Of a stretch of 64,000 nucleotides of DNA, positions 24,950-36,000 are shown piece by piece. Below the pieces are notes generated by a model. The model was given only the letters and a program-made list of their open reading frames with translations, had not been told where the DNA came from and did not search any database. This stretch comes from Schistosoma haematobium (Eukaryota > Platyhelminthes > Trematoda > Strigeidida > Schistosomatidae): assembly GCF_000699445.3 (NCBI RefSeq), contig NC_067201.1, positions 15,741,501 to 15,805,500 of the forward strand, written 5' to 3'. Position numbers and translations under genes: made by a program. Positions within the stretch are counted from its first letter, which is position 1; each line of letters starts with the position of its first letter.

Positions 24950-25354
24950 AATATTTGAACGAAGAATATTCTTTTCGATAGATTCTCTTCAGGTTCTACA
25001 ATTATATATCCAAATTATTAATCCGAAAAATGGCCAGGTTAAGGGCAAAGTACATCGTTCAAAGCGTGTGAATTTAGGATTGTGATAAACAAAATACAAT
25101 AAAATTGTTAATGTTAATACGACTCATATAGAATGTTCACTTGAATCTGCGTATATGCGAAGTGAAATTTTATGATCCATGATCAGAATAAATATGGGTC
25201 AAATATGGTGAGAGAGAAATAATAGTGCAATTACAATTCGATCAAATAAGTAAGACGTAATACGGAGGGATGAATGCGAAGTGAATGAATCCTGTATAGG
25301 GGAGATTAATAATGATGTTAAACCAATAATACGAAAAGTGATAATAATAATAGT

Positions 25355-25407
<53 letters not shown>

Positions 25408-25430
25408 GATTTATGAATAAAGATAACAGA
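24950..25430 (-). repeat. repeat B, copy 2
   Basis: Matches the body of 20680-21060, including GAACGAAGAATATTCTTTTC, TTCTCTTCAGGTTCTACAAT and GTGAGAGAGAAATAAT. On the minus strand its upstream end lies in the (TAA)n tract, where the tRNA-like head of copy 1 is missing. Confidence 0.6.
25350..25408 (+). repeat. (TAA)n microsatellite
   Basis: About 19 near-perfect TAA units. It occupies the position of the short TAA-rich patch in copy 1 of repeat B, so it probably expanded from the element itself. Confidence 0.9.
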
Positions 25431-25729
25431 GACAATTACAATTGACTGCGAAAGGTCGTAGTCAAATTAGATAATTCAGTAGTTAAAATTACGATTGATT
25501 AATTGGCCTTGATGTTGGCCAGGGGATGGAGAGTGGTTGAATATATTTCTTCTGTACACATAGCTTCGGTTTCTTCATCCGGATGGCTACTGCTTCAGAT
25601 GTTTGACCAGTTTTGGCAAAAAATTACTGACCTTATAATTAGTTGAAAAAGATTGGTTTATACTGGCACCATAACCGGTTTGTATTAAATGGGCCAATAT
25701 TGAGCAGTTCACTTTCTTTATCAAACTAA

Positions 25730-26685
25730 TCGCAGTTCTCCGGCGTTAAGAGATTTTTGTATTATCCTACGTAATCTCTGAGTTAATATTTCACTAGCCG
25801 CATCCCCTCTGAATTGTAGACACATGAACAGGGATTTCTTCTTCACTGTTTGTATTTCGCCTTCGTGACCATATATTTAATTATAAACTTTCTAGGGTAG
25901 CCGTTTCCCTGAGAGTATTATGCAAGGTGTTAAGCTCTTGTTCAACTATATTAGCAGAACGTATAGTGAGTATACGGTAACTAAAGATTTTGATCAAGTT
26001 TCGTTTGTATTGTAGAGGTACAAAGCTCAGGAAATTCGTATACTGCCCAGTCCATGTATTTCTTCTGTATAATTTCCTTTTTAACGATCCATCCGCTCTC
26101 TTAGTCAAGAGAACATCCAAAAAGGCTATTCAGCTATCACTCTCTTCTTCAGATGTAAACTGAATGGCTGGATGCACTTCATTAAATCGCCTAAGAACCT
26201 CCTGCGGCGACGTGTTATCTTTACAGAGGATGAACGTGTCATCCATGTATCTAAAGTAAAATGTGAAGTTTTGAACAATCTCTTTTAGTGGACCATTTTC
26301 TAGTTTGGCTAGAAAAATATCAGCTAGTATAGGGCCTAGTGGTGAACCCATTGCAACACCATCTGTTTGTCTATATATTTCACCGTTGAACTTGAAATTC
26401 ACATTCATGGTGCATTTGAGTAATAACTTTTTCACGACATTAATAGGAACAGTAGTTTCAATTTCATTTTCAATCAGCGGTTCACCTATATATTCTACAG
26501 TCTCTATGAGTGGGACGTTTGTGAATAACGATGTTACATCCAATGACGTCATCTTTAGTCCCAACGTATTTGCATTTCTGATTTTATCAACAAATTGGAA
26601 CACATCATCAACACTATATTTTACAAGCTTTTCATGCAGAGGTTTCAACACAGTTACCAACCATTTAGAAAATGGAAACTCTGAG
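25730..26685 (-). pseudogene. Penelope-like element reverse transcriptase, 5'-truncated and frameshifted
   Basis: A reverse transcriptase of the Penelope clade, which normally carries a C-terminal GIY-YIG endonuclease. Minus-strand order: SKWLVTVLKPLHEKL (about 26680..26640), LDVTSLFTNVPL, QTDGVAMGSPLGPILAD, and YFRYMDDTFIL with the catalytic DD. After a stop and frame break at about 26125 it continues DVLLTKRADGSLKRKLYRRN and WTGQYTNFLSFVPLQYKR (26110..25990). After a further break there is FRGDAASEILTQRLRR and QKSLNAGELRLV (about 25820..25735). A GIY-YIG domain is not recognisable downstream. The 5' end stops abruptly at a hammerhead-bearing repeat. It lies about 1 kb beyond the 3' end of the phosphatase gene on the same strand. 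Non-functional copy. Confidence 0.85.
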
Positions 26686-26770
26686 ATGCAGGTACATCCA
26701 GCTGACGAGTCCCAAATAGAACGAAACGCGCATCCTGGATTCCACTGCTAGCCACTAACCATAATTGCTT
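26677..26770 (+). mobile_element. Sm-alpha-type hammerhead repeat fragment
   Basis: From AACTCTGAGATGCAGGTACA through CCACTGCTAGCCACTA it matches the fuller copy at 29085-29310. The pol III head is absent; the Penelope-like reading frame begins on the opposite strand where it would be. Confidence 0.7.
26686..26746 (+). ncRNA. hammerhead ribozyme, Sm-alpha type, slightly degenerate
   Basis: Core CTGACGA at 26702-26708 (the variable base is C), stem II GTCC at 26709-26712 against GAAC at 26719-26722 (one mismatch), GAAA at 26723-26726, stem III CGCGCAT, cleavage after ATC at 26734, and stem I ATCCAG (26696-26701) pairing perfectly with CTGGAT (26735-26740). It corresponds closely to the ribozyme described for the Schistosoma mansoni Sm-alpha repeat. 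Stem II and III mismatches may weaken it. Confidence 0.75.
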
Positions 26771-26774
26771 ACAA

Positions 26775-27629
26775 AAAATAATTAGTGCATTTATTTCTTG
26801 AATACTATAGTGAGACATTAAATATTACTGTTCACACATCATGATAAGGAGCTAATTGAAAAGAAATTTTTCGCCATTCAAGTTGTATTTTTAAAGTTAA
26901 AATAGGGATACTTTATATATATCAGAAAAGTGGCATCTGATTGCTTGTTAAACAGGTTACGACTCACTGGAACAACATGACATATTTTAAAAAGGGCTTG
27001 GTCCATCACATTAAGATAATGAAAATCCGAAGGGCTTTTCTATATGAAAGTTTTCAAAAAGGAAAATACATTAGAAAATGAGATTATTCACATTAATATT
27101 ACAGAAATGACTGTTCAATTCACCAGTAATTAAGATATATTTGTAAAAATCAACTAGAAAATCAACGGATATATATCAAAGGCATTATGATTTTTAAAAG
27201 TGCGATAAAGTATGTGCATCGTAGCATTGATTCTTTTGTTTTTTACATTATGGCTATGAAAAAAAACAACTGAATATCAAATGCAAGGGAAACCAAAAAG
27301 AAAGGAAAGCCTAGAGACGGGTTGTTCAATAAAACTAACTAAAAGTTCATTTATATATTAGGTGTGGTTAGAGTGTTAATTGTGTACAACAAGGCCATCA
27401 CCATTCAGTAACGACAAGAGTACATGTTTGAACATCTATAAAACAAAAATAAGGGAATAGCGAACAAACTTAAAGTAAGATTGAATAAATAATTGTTTTA
27501 CAGACGGTTTACATCAGTTTTAATCACATATATCAGTGGTAAGTGATTATTGACAATAAATAACAAATATCAAATTTGAATAACCGTAGTTATTTATAAA
27601 ATTAGTTTATTTTCCGTTAATATTGTATT
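26775..27629. other. spacer downstream of the phosphatase gene
   Basis: AT-rich, no gene recognised. It should contain the 3' UTR of the minus-strand phosphatase; AATAAA-like signals are common in this composition and none can be singled out. Confidence 0.4.
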
Positions 27630-30600
27630 TTATACTGATGATGATGACGATGCTGGATTATTATCTTCACTCTCTGCAAGTATTCTTTGTATATGTAATG
27701 GTTTATTTGAATAGATTGTATAACTAGTCGGTTTCATATTATTTTTTTGTGAATTTTGTTGATTTAAGGGATTATTAAGAGATCCTTGTTGATTGTTGTT
27801 ACCATTATCATCATCATTATATTCTGTAATATCATCCGGCAATGTGAAACCACCACTTGCGCCAATACAGGTAGTATGCTCTGGTTTGAGTAGCAGTTCT
27901 GTTAGTACAGCAATATCAGCATTCATTTTTTCCTTTGGCCATTCACCATAACATGCGATTAGTTCACGTCGAACTTTTGCAGCAGCACCAGACTTGCCAT
28001 ACTCTATCAATTGTTCCTAAAAGATGTGTACATTTTTTAAAATTGGTAAGTCGCCAAATTATTTAAAACAAAGGATGAAAGACGTACCTAATTTTTGAAA
28101 AAAATGCAATTTATCGGTAAAAACAGATAAAAAACAATTTTTTTAAGTGTTAGTTACTATTAATTCGCACTAACAGAAGATAACATTTTTCTATTTCCCC
28201 GTATTACGTATAGAAATTTGTAGTAAGAATGTCCAATTACCAACTAAGGCAATGCGTGACTATAGTTGATGTACGAGTAGTTTGGAAGGAAGCTTTTAGT
28301 AATTAAACCGAATCATGACATAATTGCATGAAATCATTACAACGACTATCAGTTAGAGACAATGGGTAATATGGATTAGAATTGTTCGCAATCGCACAGG
28401 TGAATTTACTATTTACCTTTCCTTAGATCCTAAGATCCGTTATTACAAAATATTTTCTTATTCAGTGAAATCATATTTTCACCGCGAATTATATTCTCTA
28501 TGCCTAATTTTTTTACTACCACTAATACTGTTAAAACTTATACAACTCTGGAGTACAGCTGTGTAGACGTGATGTGGCAACTTGAACTAATGGAAACGTG
28601 TCAGACTCTACGTTGCGTATGACTGACTAACTGATTTTAGTGACTAGTTCAGTTATCTGAAGCGTAGTATACTACTTACTTTCGGATTGCATGACAAGAG
28701 TTAATGTTTGTAATAACTCGATTACCTTGGTAATTCCTTAGGACGTAAATGTTTGCCTGGGGATCTTTATACTTAGCATACTATGAACAAACCAACGAAT
28801 AACTATCAAATGTAATACTTTTAACATCTCATTATCTGGATGGAACTTATCTCCAGTAGTTAAGAAGCAACGGATAATATTTGTGACTTTCAAAGTAGAA
28901 GGTACCAAATAAACTGTTAACTCTTTCAGAGGATCAAAAACCATTAGATGGATTCATAATGAGAAATAACTCAATACCACAGTGAACATAAACATACTGA
29001 TTCATTTTTATATTAGTTGTTTAAGTCTTCCCATTTTTGTTTAGGACTGCAATTGATTAGTCTCACATTGGCATATTTGCATCCTCTGCGTCAGCTGGGT
29101 GTGTCTGAATCGCATCGCACAAGCCAGTGGCTATCTGGATTCATTAGCTAAATGTATAGTGAGATGATATTTGAAGCGAACAGTAGCGGGTTCGAGTCCC
29201 AGAATGAAAGTCAACTCTGGGATGCAGGTACATCCAGATGACGAGTCCCAAATAGAACGAAATGCACATCCCGTATTCCACTGATAGCCACCATCTATCT
29301 CTGCTTATAAACATATACAATGTTTTTGCTTCAAATCATTAGTTTTCTCTAAGTATTGAAGTATTGTTTATCAAAGCCTGCTTTCGAATTTTGCCAAATG
29401 AAACAAGATATGAGGAGCGTTCGAGATTATTGCTTCACTTGTTACTGACCATTTCTACCAATGCAATTGGCAGGGTTAGTAGTGAAGTTTTAATTAAATA
29501 ATGGATGACGATGAATCAGTAAAAGAGCAGAATGATACAAAAATATCTATTTTAGCATTGAACAAAAAATAAGTGTGAGAGTATTTCAACTTACCAGAAA
29601 TCCACTATTCGGACAAGCGCATGGTCTTGCACCAACAACTGCTCTAACGAGCTTTGGTAGAGGCATATTTGTTATGGTCATCAGATAGGCCAAAGTTATT
29701 GTCACGCTACGAGAGACGCCACAAGCGCTTTTTAAGTAATATGGGAATAGAGATAGAGTTATTATACATAATTATTATAATTTTGATCAAATAAGAGATT
29801 GAAATTTACTATACCATCACCCTTATCTTTACTCTTTTGTTTGGTTTCTTGCTGGTAGTCTTTTACTTAGCAAATAATGGATTGTGATGACTTGAACATA
29901 TAAATAATTGTTTATTCAATCACAAGGTATGTATCGAAACCTGTGAAGGGTAAAGAAGTTACCTAGACAGGTTTGGTTTGTAATTCGGAGAAATTAAATT
30001 TAACTTGACTTAGTTATCAAGTACTCAGATTTGAGCAGCATTATGTATGGCTGTCAAAACCAAAGTTAAGTGGTTGGAGTTGAGACCACACATTTACGGG
30101 TTGAAAACTGACTGTTACAAACACTAAGTCGCGGTGCTAATAATTTTTATATCTGACTATTCCCAGTAAACTAATAAATTGAGTCAAAAGTCAAACTTTC
30201 TGTTGGTGAACTACGAGTCTAGACGTATACTTTATCATGTGGATTTAATTAGTGGATCGTTGAATACATGACCTGTCTGATAGGTCGACCTATAACGTAA
30301 TCTGATGGACTCCAGCACAAAAATTACTAATGCTAACCTCAATAAAGAATGTCAGATGTTTATTTCGTGACACTCTTTGGCTCATTATACAGCAGTACCA
30401 TAGACTTTTTGTCTGAGACTCCTGATGTGACCGAGATTGTGGAGTCTTGTCTTCTTGAAATGATCTCATAAGCCCATTCTTTTATAGTCCTTGGTATGAA
30501 AGTCTCTTTCTTAACCATTATGTATGCGGTGCTGTTTTGAAAAAAGTAGTTAGATGAAATGAGGATACCTGGAGCTTAAACCAGGCTGGAAAACACGAAG

Positions 30601-33097
30601 AACCCACTTGGAAGAGTTGGATAAAATCGATTACAAACCAATGGAAAATATTGTCTCCTAAATCTCGACGGAAAGAAGGGAGTAAGGACCTACTTTGGTC
30701 AACAGCTAACATGAGACTGCGTCTATCGAAGTGAAAAACTAGTGAGGAACGAACCAGTTTCTAGGCAAGTTATCAGTCCACGAAAAAGTGCTAATAAGGA
30801 CTGAGTGTGTGTAGGGCACTTTCAAAATATAGGACTATGTTGCTTGTGACTTTGCGACGTGTTTCGCGTATGAGCATTGGGTTTCTGCAAGCTCTTGAGG
30901 AACACTACTCTGACCTGGTGAATCATATATTTGACGATATTTGTAGATTCCCAGCTCAGAAAGTGCTACGTTTGAAGAGATTAAAAGTTCACCTAATCTG
31001 CAAACGGAACGAAGACTCAGTGACACAATGACCAAATAAGCCAACTGTACCGACGTGTCTCAGCCCCGCTAACCAGAGAGAGGAGTCCAGGTGCACAAGA
31101 GGGAAATGTATTCCACAAGCAGCCAGAAGCAAGAACGACAAGCACAACTCAAGCATATATACATATATCAGTCAGTCAGCTTCAATGTACGACCAGGCAC
31201 ATATATGCATCGGTCCAAGTTTCCATACCTCATTAACACGACAAGATGAACACCAGATTCACAAAAGTAGTTAATTCAGAGGTGGTGATATATAAAAGAA
31301 AGATTGGATATAAGGATATAGTACAGGAGGAAAGAATTAGTTCGTAGAAAGAAAGATATAAAGCGATTTTAATCTCTTAGTTTAAGGGAAGACAGAGAGT
31401 GTATACACCGACGCCATTGTGATCGATTCTCAGCTATGTCACCCACAGTCTCCAACCATTGGTCACAATAGTCGCGTTGACCCCAAAAAAGCAGTCTGCA
31501 TCTATCAACATTGCTAGGACTAGAAGTTAGTGACTCCAAAGACTGATGTCACGTTTTGGTTTGGCCAACCCTAACTTTCTTCCAACCATCACCAACACTA
31601 GTCAGCAGCATTGCGCGTTGTGGTAATCGGTAGTCAGGCATACGTAACACGTGCCCCAACCATCTCAGTCGATGAAGATTCACAACCTCATCAACTGATT
31701 TGCCATCATTCCCTAATACCCTGTGTCTAACCTCACTATTACTTACCCGTTGATCCCAGCAGACGCCAGCAATATTTCTAAGGCATCTGTGGTCAAATAC
31801 TAGTAGCTTACGAGTATCTTCTACTCTTAATGGACATGTTTCGCTGCCGTAAACTAAATATATATAAAGCATATAAATGTCCTTGGGAAACGTTACAAAA
31901 CAGCATATTAAAAGAGACAACAAATCAATGACATTTGAGGTTCTCGCAAGTGGGAAATACGACATGAAGGTGAAAATGGGCGCTTTTGGTGCGAAGACAG
32001 GAAATTTAAATTTCCAGAATAAAATTACAAAAATAAGACATTTACCAAGTAAGCTCTGAGGATCTTGCATCCCCAACAGAAATCAGGTAGCCACAGTGTG
32101 GTAACGAGTTGGAATTAGCAGCTGCATATGGTTACTAACGGAGGCTGTTCCAACTCATCTGAGACACTGGTAGCAAAACACCAGGTGTCCATGAGACAAT
32201 TGACAGTTAACGGGACACTAATTAGTAACCGAAAAAGGTGTCATGACCGCTAGGCAGTGAACTTCAAAGGATAGTCTGATTGGAATATAGCCCTAGTGAC
32301 GTTCATATCTGTCCGATGGCTTGCGATCCACCCGATAAAAAGGACTTCAGTACGATATCACACGAAGGCGACAAAATTCACCAGGCCTAGAAGGTCCACA
32401 ATCGGCTCCTTTCAAGGATAGTGATTAATCAATGGTCACGGAACTGACAAGATTATTTAAAAAGACACGACAGTGTTTTTAGTCATGTTATGGTTTTTTA
32501 ACATATTTACGAAAGTAGAACCGGCTCGCTCAAAAGAAAGGGAATCTCCTAAGTATATTTGGAAGTCTAGATCGACAGCCTAAAAAACATATGGTTTTAG
32601 TAGCTTCACTGTGCAGAGATGGAACATAAAAAGGTGAGACTACAATGAATGTACAGAGAAGTTTGAAAGAATACAGAACCAGCTTAGTACAAATTCCAAA
32701 TATTTGAAAAAACTGACGAAATAAAATGACTGTAACAACCTTAGATTAAAAGATAAATAACAAAGAACTGAAAAAATACGCTCAGAAAGGCTTTTTACTC
32801 ACCAATGGACTAGCACGGCACCATCGTAAACCCTTGCCCCGTGAATGAAAAAGGATGCGTCCCTAAAATATTTGGCAATATTTTCCTTCGAGTCGTCATC
32901 AGCTCGAAGCAGCAATTGCTTTCTAGTGGGACACTAACTACTATCAAGTTATGAGCATACTAGATTACCTTGAAATTGTAGTGGAGAACGCTACAGACAT
33001 GAGTAATGCCATTTTCTTCCAGTTGACTTTTGGATTGAGCGCTAGCAACTCCGCCAATGTATAAACCAGGAACTATTCTCGACATCGATCCACCCAT
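27630..33097 (-). CDS. DUSP22: dual-specificity phosphatase, DUSP22/DUSP15-like
   Basis: Four exons join in phase: 33097..32969, 32918..32803, 29727..29595 and 28016..27630, giving 254 residues. Small cysteine-based phosphatases of this type remove phosphate from Tyr and Ser/Thr and act in MAP-kinase signalling. The start MGGSMSRIVPGLYIGGV matches DUSP22 (MGNGMNKI...), and Gly2 with Ser6 fits N-myristoylation. The general acid is probably Asp51 in RADDDSKENI. The signature is VLVHC-ACGVSRS: Cys82 and Arg88 are the catalytic pair, with Ala-Cys replacing Leu-Ala. It continues AYLMTITNMPL, CACPNSGFLEQL and CYGEWPKE, all aligning with DUSP22. The last 60 or so residues are an Asn/Gln-rich tail ending in ASSSSSV, unlike human DUSP22 (about 184 residues). 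The Cys82 codon is split by the 3-kb second intron, which hides the motif in single-frame searches. DUSP15 is an equally good name. Confidence 0.93.
29085..29310 (+). mobile_element. Sm-alpha-type SINE in phosphatase intron 3
   Basis: An A-box-like stretch (AGTGGCTATCTGGATTCATT), a B box GGTTCGAGTCCC, then a degenerate hammerhead and the tail CCACTGATAGCCACCATC. It is antisense to the phosphatase gene. Confidence 0.7.
29221..29280 (+). ncRNA. degenerate hammerhead ribozyme
   Basis: Same layout as the copy at 26686, but the core C is changed (ATGACGA), stem II has the same GTCC/GAAC mismatch and stem I is damaged (CCGTAT instead of CTGGAT). Expected to be inactive. Confidence 0.6.
31042..31859 (-). 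mobile_element. non-LTR retrotransposon family 1, 3' part (in phosphatase intron 2)
   Basis: The minus strand encodes YGSETCPLRVEDTRKLLVFD, HRCLRNIAGVCWDQRV, LHRLRWLGHVLRMPDYRLPQ and GWKKVRVGQTKTW (31850..31549), the C-terminal part of an RTE-like reverse transcriptase ORF common in schistosomes. This is followed by a 3' region with (TGAC) repeats and a short AT run. It is almost identical to 53685-54549 and is 5'-truncated at about 31859. Intron insertion in the sense of the host gene. Confidence 0.85.
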
Positions 33098-36000
33098 TTT
33101 CTGTTTTTAGTCACAGAATACACATCAAAGCTCCAGAAATGAATAAGTTATAATTGGATTTGTTATGCACCCATCGACAACTCAATTGAATGTAACTCAA
33201 ACACTTGAACTAACCACATTCAATATAAAATATTTTATGAACCAAAAATGACGACTCGTGTTATCACAGTAATAATGGTAGAACTGGCGTGAATAATGGT
33301 CGCGGTTACGAAATGTTTCGAGACAAGCATCTGGCATTGTTAATCCAGGTGAAAGATTGTGTGCCACGTGAAAATACATGTTTCCGAGCCTTATATTAGT
33401 ACTGTGAACCACGAAGCCGCAGTCATGTTGGTTGTAAAAAAACATTTGACAGTGCCGACCGGCAAACTTCTGATTTAACCTAGGTCTCCTCTTATTGATG
33501 TGTAGTCCTTCTTGGGTTTGAAGATACCACAGGTATTCGGAGTTTGACAACGCTCAAAACAGTAACACCTAATATGAATCGTACCCACCAAGTGAAATCA
33601 AAAGACAGAAGCGAGAAGGTTCGAAGATATATCTGATAGGCTATCAATATATCGGGGATTGTCTGATCTAATCTGGCTAGCGATTGTAGGGGTTGTTGAG
33701 CATGGCGTTCCCACTCGTGATCTGGTGCGGTTGGATGACCGAGTGCATTCAGCTAAGTGAGTCCATTAAGACTAATGTGGTCAGCAACCGATGTCGGAAA
33801 CATACAGAGCTATTTATTTTGGGGATTTATTTACCGCTACAGGTTGAACGGATAGACATTTTTATTTGGGTGGCCAGAGGTTTACAGCTTCTTTTATATC
33901 ATTATTAGATAGCTTTGTGTTCTACTTCAATCTACCAATCACAAAACTGGATGTAGAACTCTATTTTCATAGAGCTTGTCTCTGAATCGTCTGACCGAAT
34001 GTGCAATAAGCTACTCACTTTTCACAAGAAAATCGTCCATGTTTTTTTTCAGGAGAAACGGATACATGTCCCTTGGATGTAGTTGCAGTTTTACGTTCAC
34101 TTTTGTTCAGATGACGTATGCTTTATTTTTACATTCCACCTGCTCATTAACGTCAAGGACAGCTCGTACGTTGGGCCATTTAGTAAGTTCCGCTTTCTGT
34201 TCCTGACATTCCTATTTTACAAGTGCAATTTTTCAGTGACTCGTCTTATCCTGGATGTTCACTAACCTGGTGTTCTTAGTGTTCTTTCTATCCAGGATTT
34301 CAACATTCTTCTAGTCGAATTTATGTTCACAGTTGTCCATATGCATTGATATACGTGAAAGTATTTGATGGCATTTTACCGCTAATCGATGTTCGTGCTG
34401 GTCAAAGAGGAGATTTCATTCACTTTGTCAGATAAAGTACTCCCTTTCACTGAATACGTATGATTTCATTGTTTTTGATGTATATGTTATAGTCAACCTC
34501 CTAACTTGTTAGTTTTGATCCGTAACCTCAGATATTTTGGTTTCACTTTTTTTGCCTTTCCTTTAAAAGTTTCTCTTTGGAAACCTAAAACTTGAAGGTT
34601 TGTTTTGTAGTTTTAATAATGTTTTATTAGAACGATATCTTTGGATCGATTACTTGTAATTTGCGAATAAACTTTTGCACATTAATCTTAATTTTTTCTC
34701 ACTTAAGGACGTAAGTTATGAGTAAATCAATCGACTATGCTCCAATAACAGACGAGAGCAAGACTAAGACGTAACACTCTGCGAAAATGGGAAATGTTTA
34801 GAAGCTTGACTCTCAGGTCAATGGAGGATCAACAAGCATATCGGAATGAATTCAGTATATCAATAAACTAGAAAAATCACTGAAATGCACAGGAACAGGA
34901 ATCTAGTCACAGGGATATACTATCAAAATAAATAGGCAGATAACGACGGGGTAAAGGCCGACAAAATCCAATAATATAAAGCTAGATAGAATGATCTGAG
35001 AGTCATATGTAGAGGAGTGCAAATATTTTACTACAACATGATCATGTTCTAAAGAACAGTGAAAGGCACATGAGCAAACTATTCATCTCAGGGAATGAAA
35101 CTCCGCATAGATCATCCACATTAGGTACAAATCGTCCCCATCATCCTAAGTAAGAATGGATGAGTTAAACTTGCTTCTAGGTTGAGCAATTACAGGGTAA
35201 TTACTCTAAAATTCAATGATCACACAAGAGGTGACTTGTTGATTCACTTAAAACACAAATGGCTAAAGTCTAGGACTGCCGTTTAACTATGACAAAAACA
35301 AATCGAAGCATGGACGAACCTTGGATTTTTTCATGAAACGAAGTAGCCTTACTTCATTTTGAGATCGCTTAAATAACTGTCACACTGATATATAAGAGCT
35401 GATTAAACCACATTCTGAGAGAGTAATCAATAAAATTATTGAATTGTGTTACAATCGTACTCTTACGTTGACTTGCTGGGAGTCTGTTCTGCAAGAATAA
35501 ATTATGAATGACGGATAAATTCAAACATATGTCTTTGTGTTTCCCCTTAATCGATACAAAGTTTTCCTTGTTGCACAGGTTGTTGGATGATATGATATAG
35601 CCTAAACGTATGGATGTCAAAGAGTTAAAAATAACATTTATAAAACGGGATATTACTACAAGGCCTAATTTAATGTGTTTGATTCAAAGAGGTCCCAACG
35701 TTAGTTGATGACATATTTGGTGATAATCCTTATGATGAGAATACATCAAAAGAGCTCTAGTGAATCGCTTTCGACAATCTTGAATGTACATGAGATCATT
35801 ATACTTGGAATTACTGGAAACCAGAATAACATATTCAAGGAAAGACATGAAACACTTTTGTATCATGGAAGTTATGAATATAGAAATTCTCTTTGGTCAA
35901 CATTAAAGTACAGTGACTGAAGAGAAGAAAAGTGACAGTTATCGAGGGCGAACATTATAGGAAGATAAGAATCACGAAACTAAAACCATCAGAAAAGGAA

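Noticed and set aside
31549..32076. 175-codon ORF read as one gene on the minus strand
   Set aside because: Chimeric: the C-terminal half is a LINE fragment and the N-terminal half is unrelated intron sequence beyond the truncation at about 31859.
33197..33550. 117-codon minus-strand ORF upstream of the phosphatase
   Set aside because: Begins and ends without splice or start context, no recognised domain, and could be an old repeat; not called as a gene.
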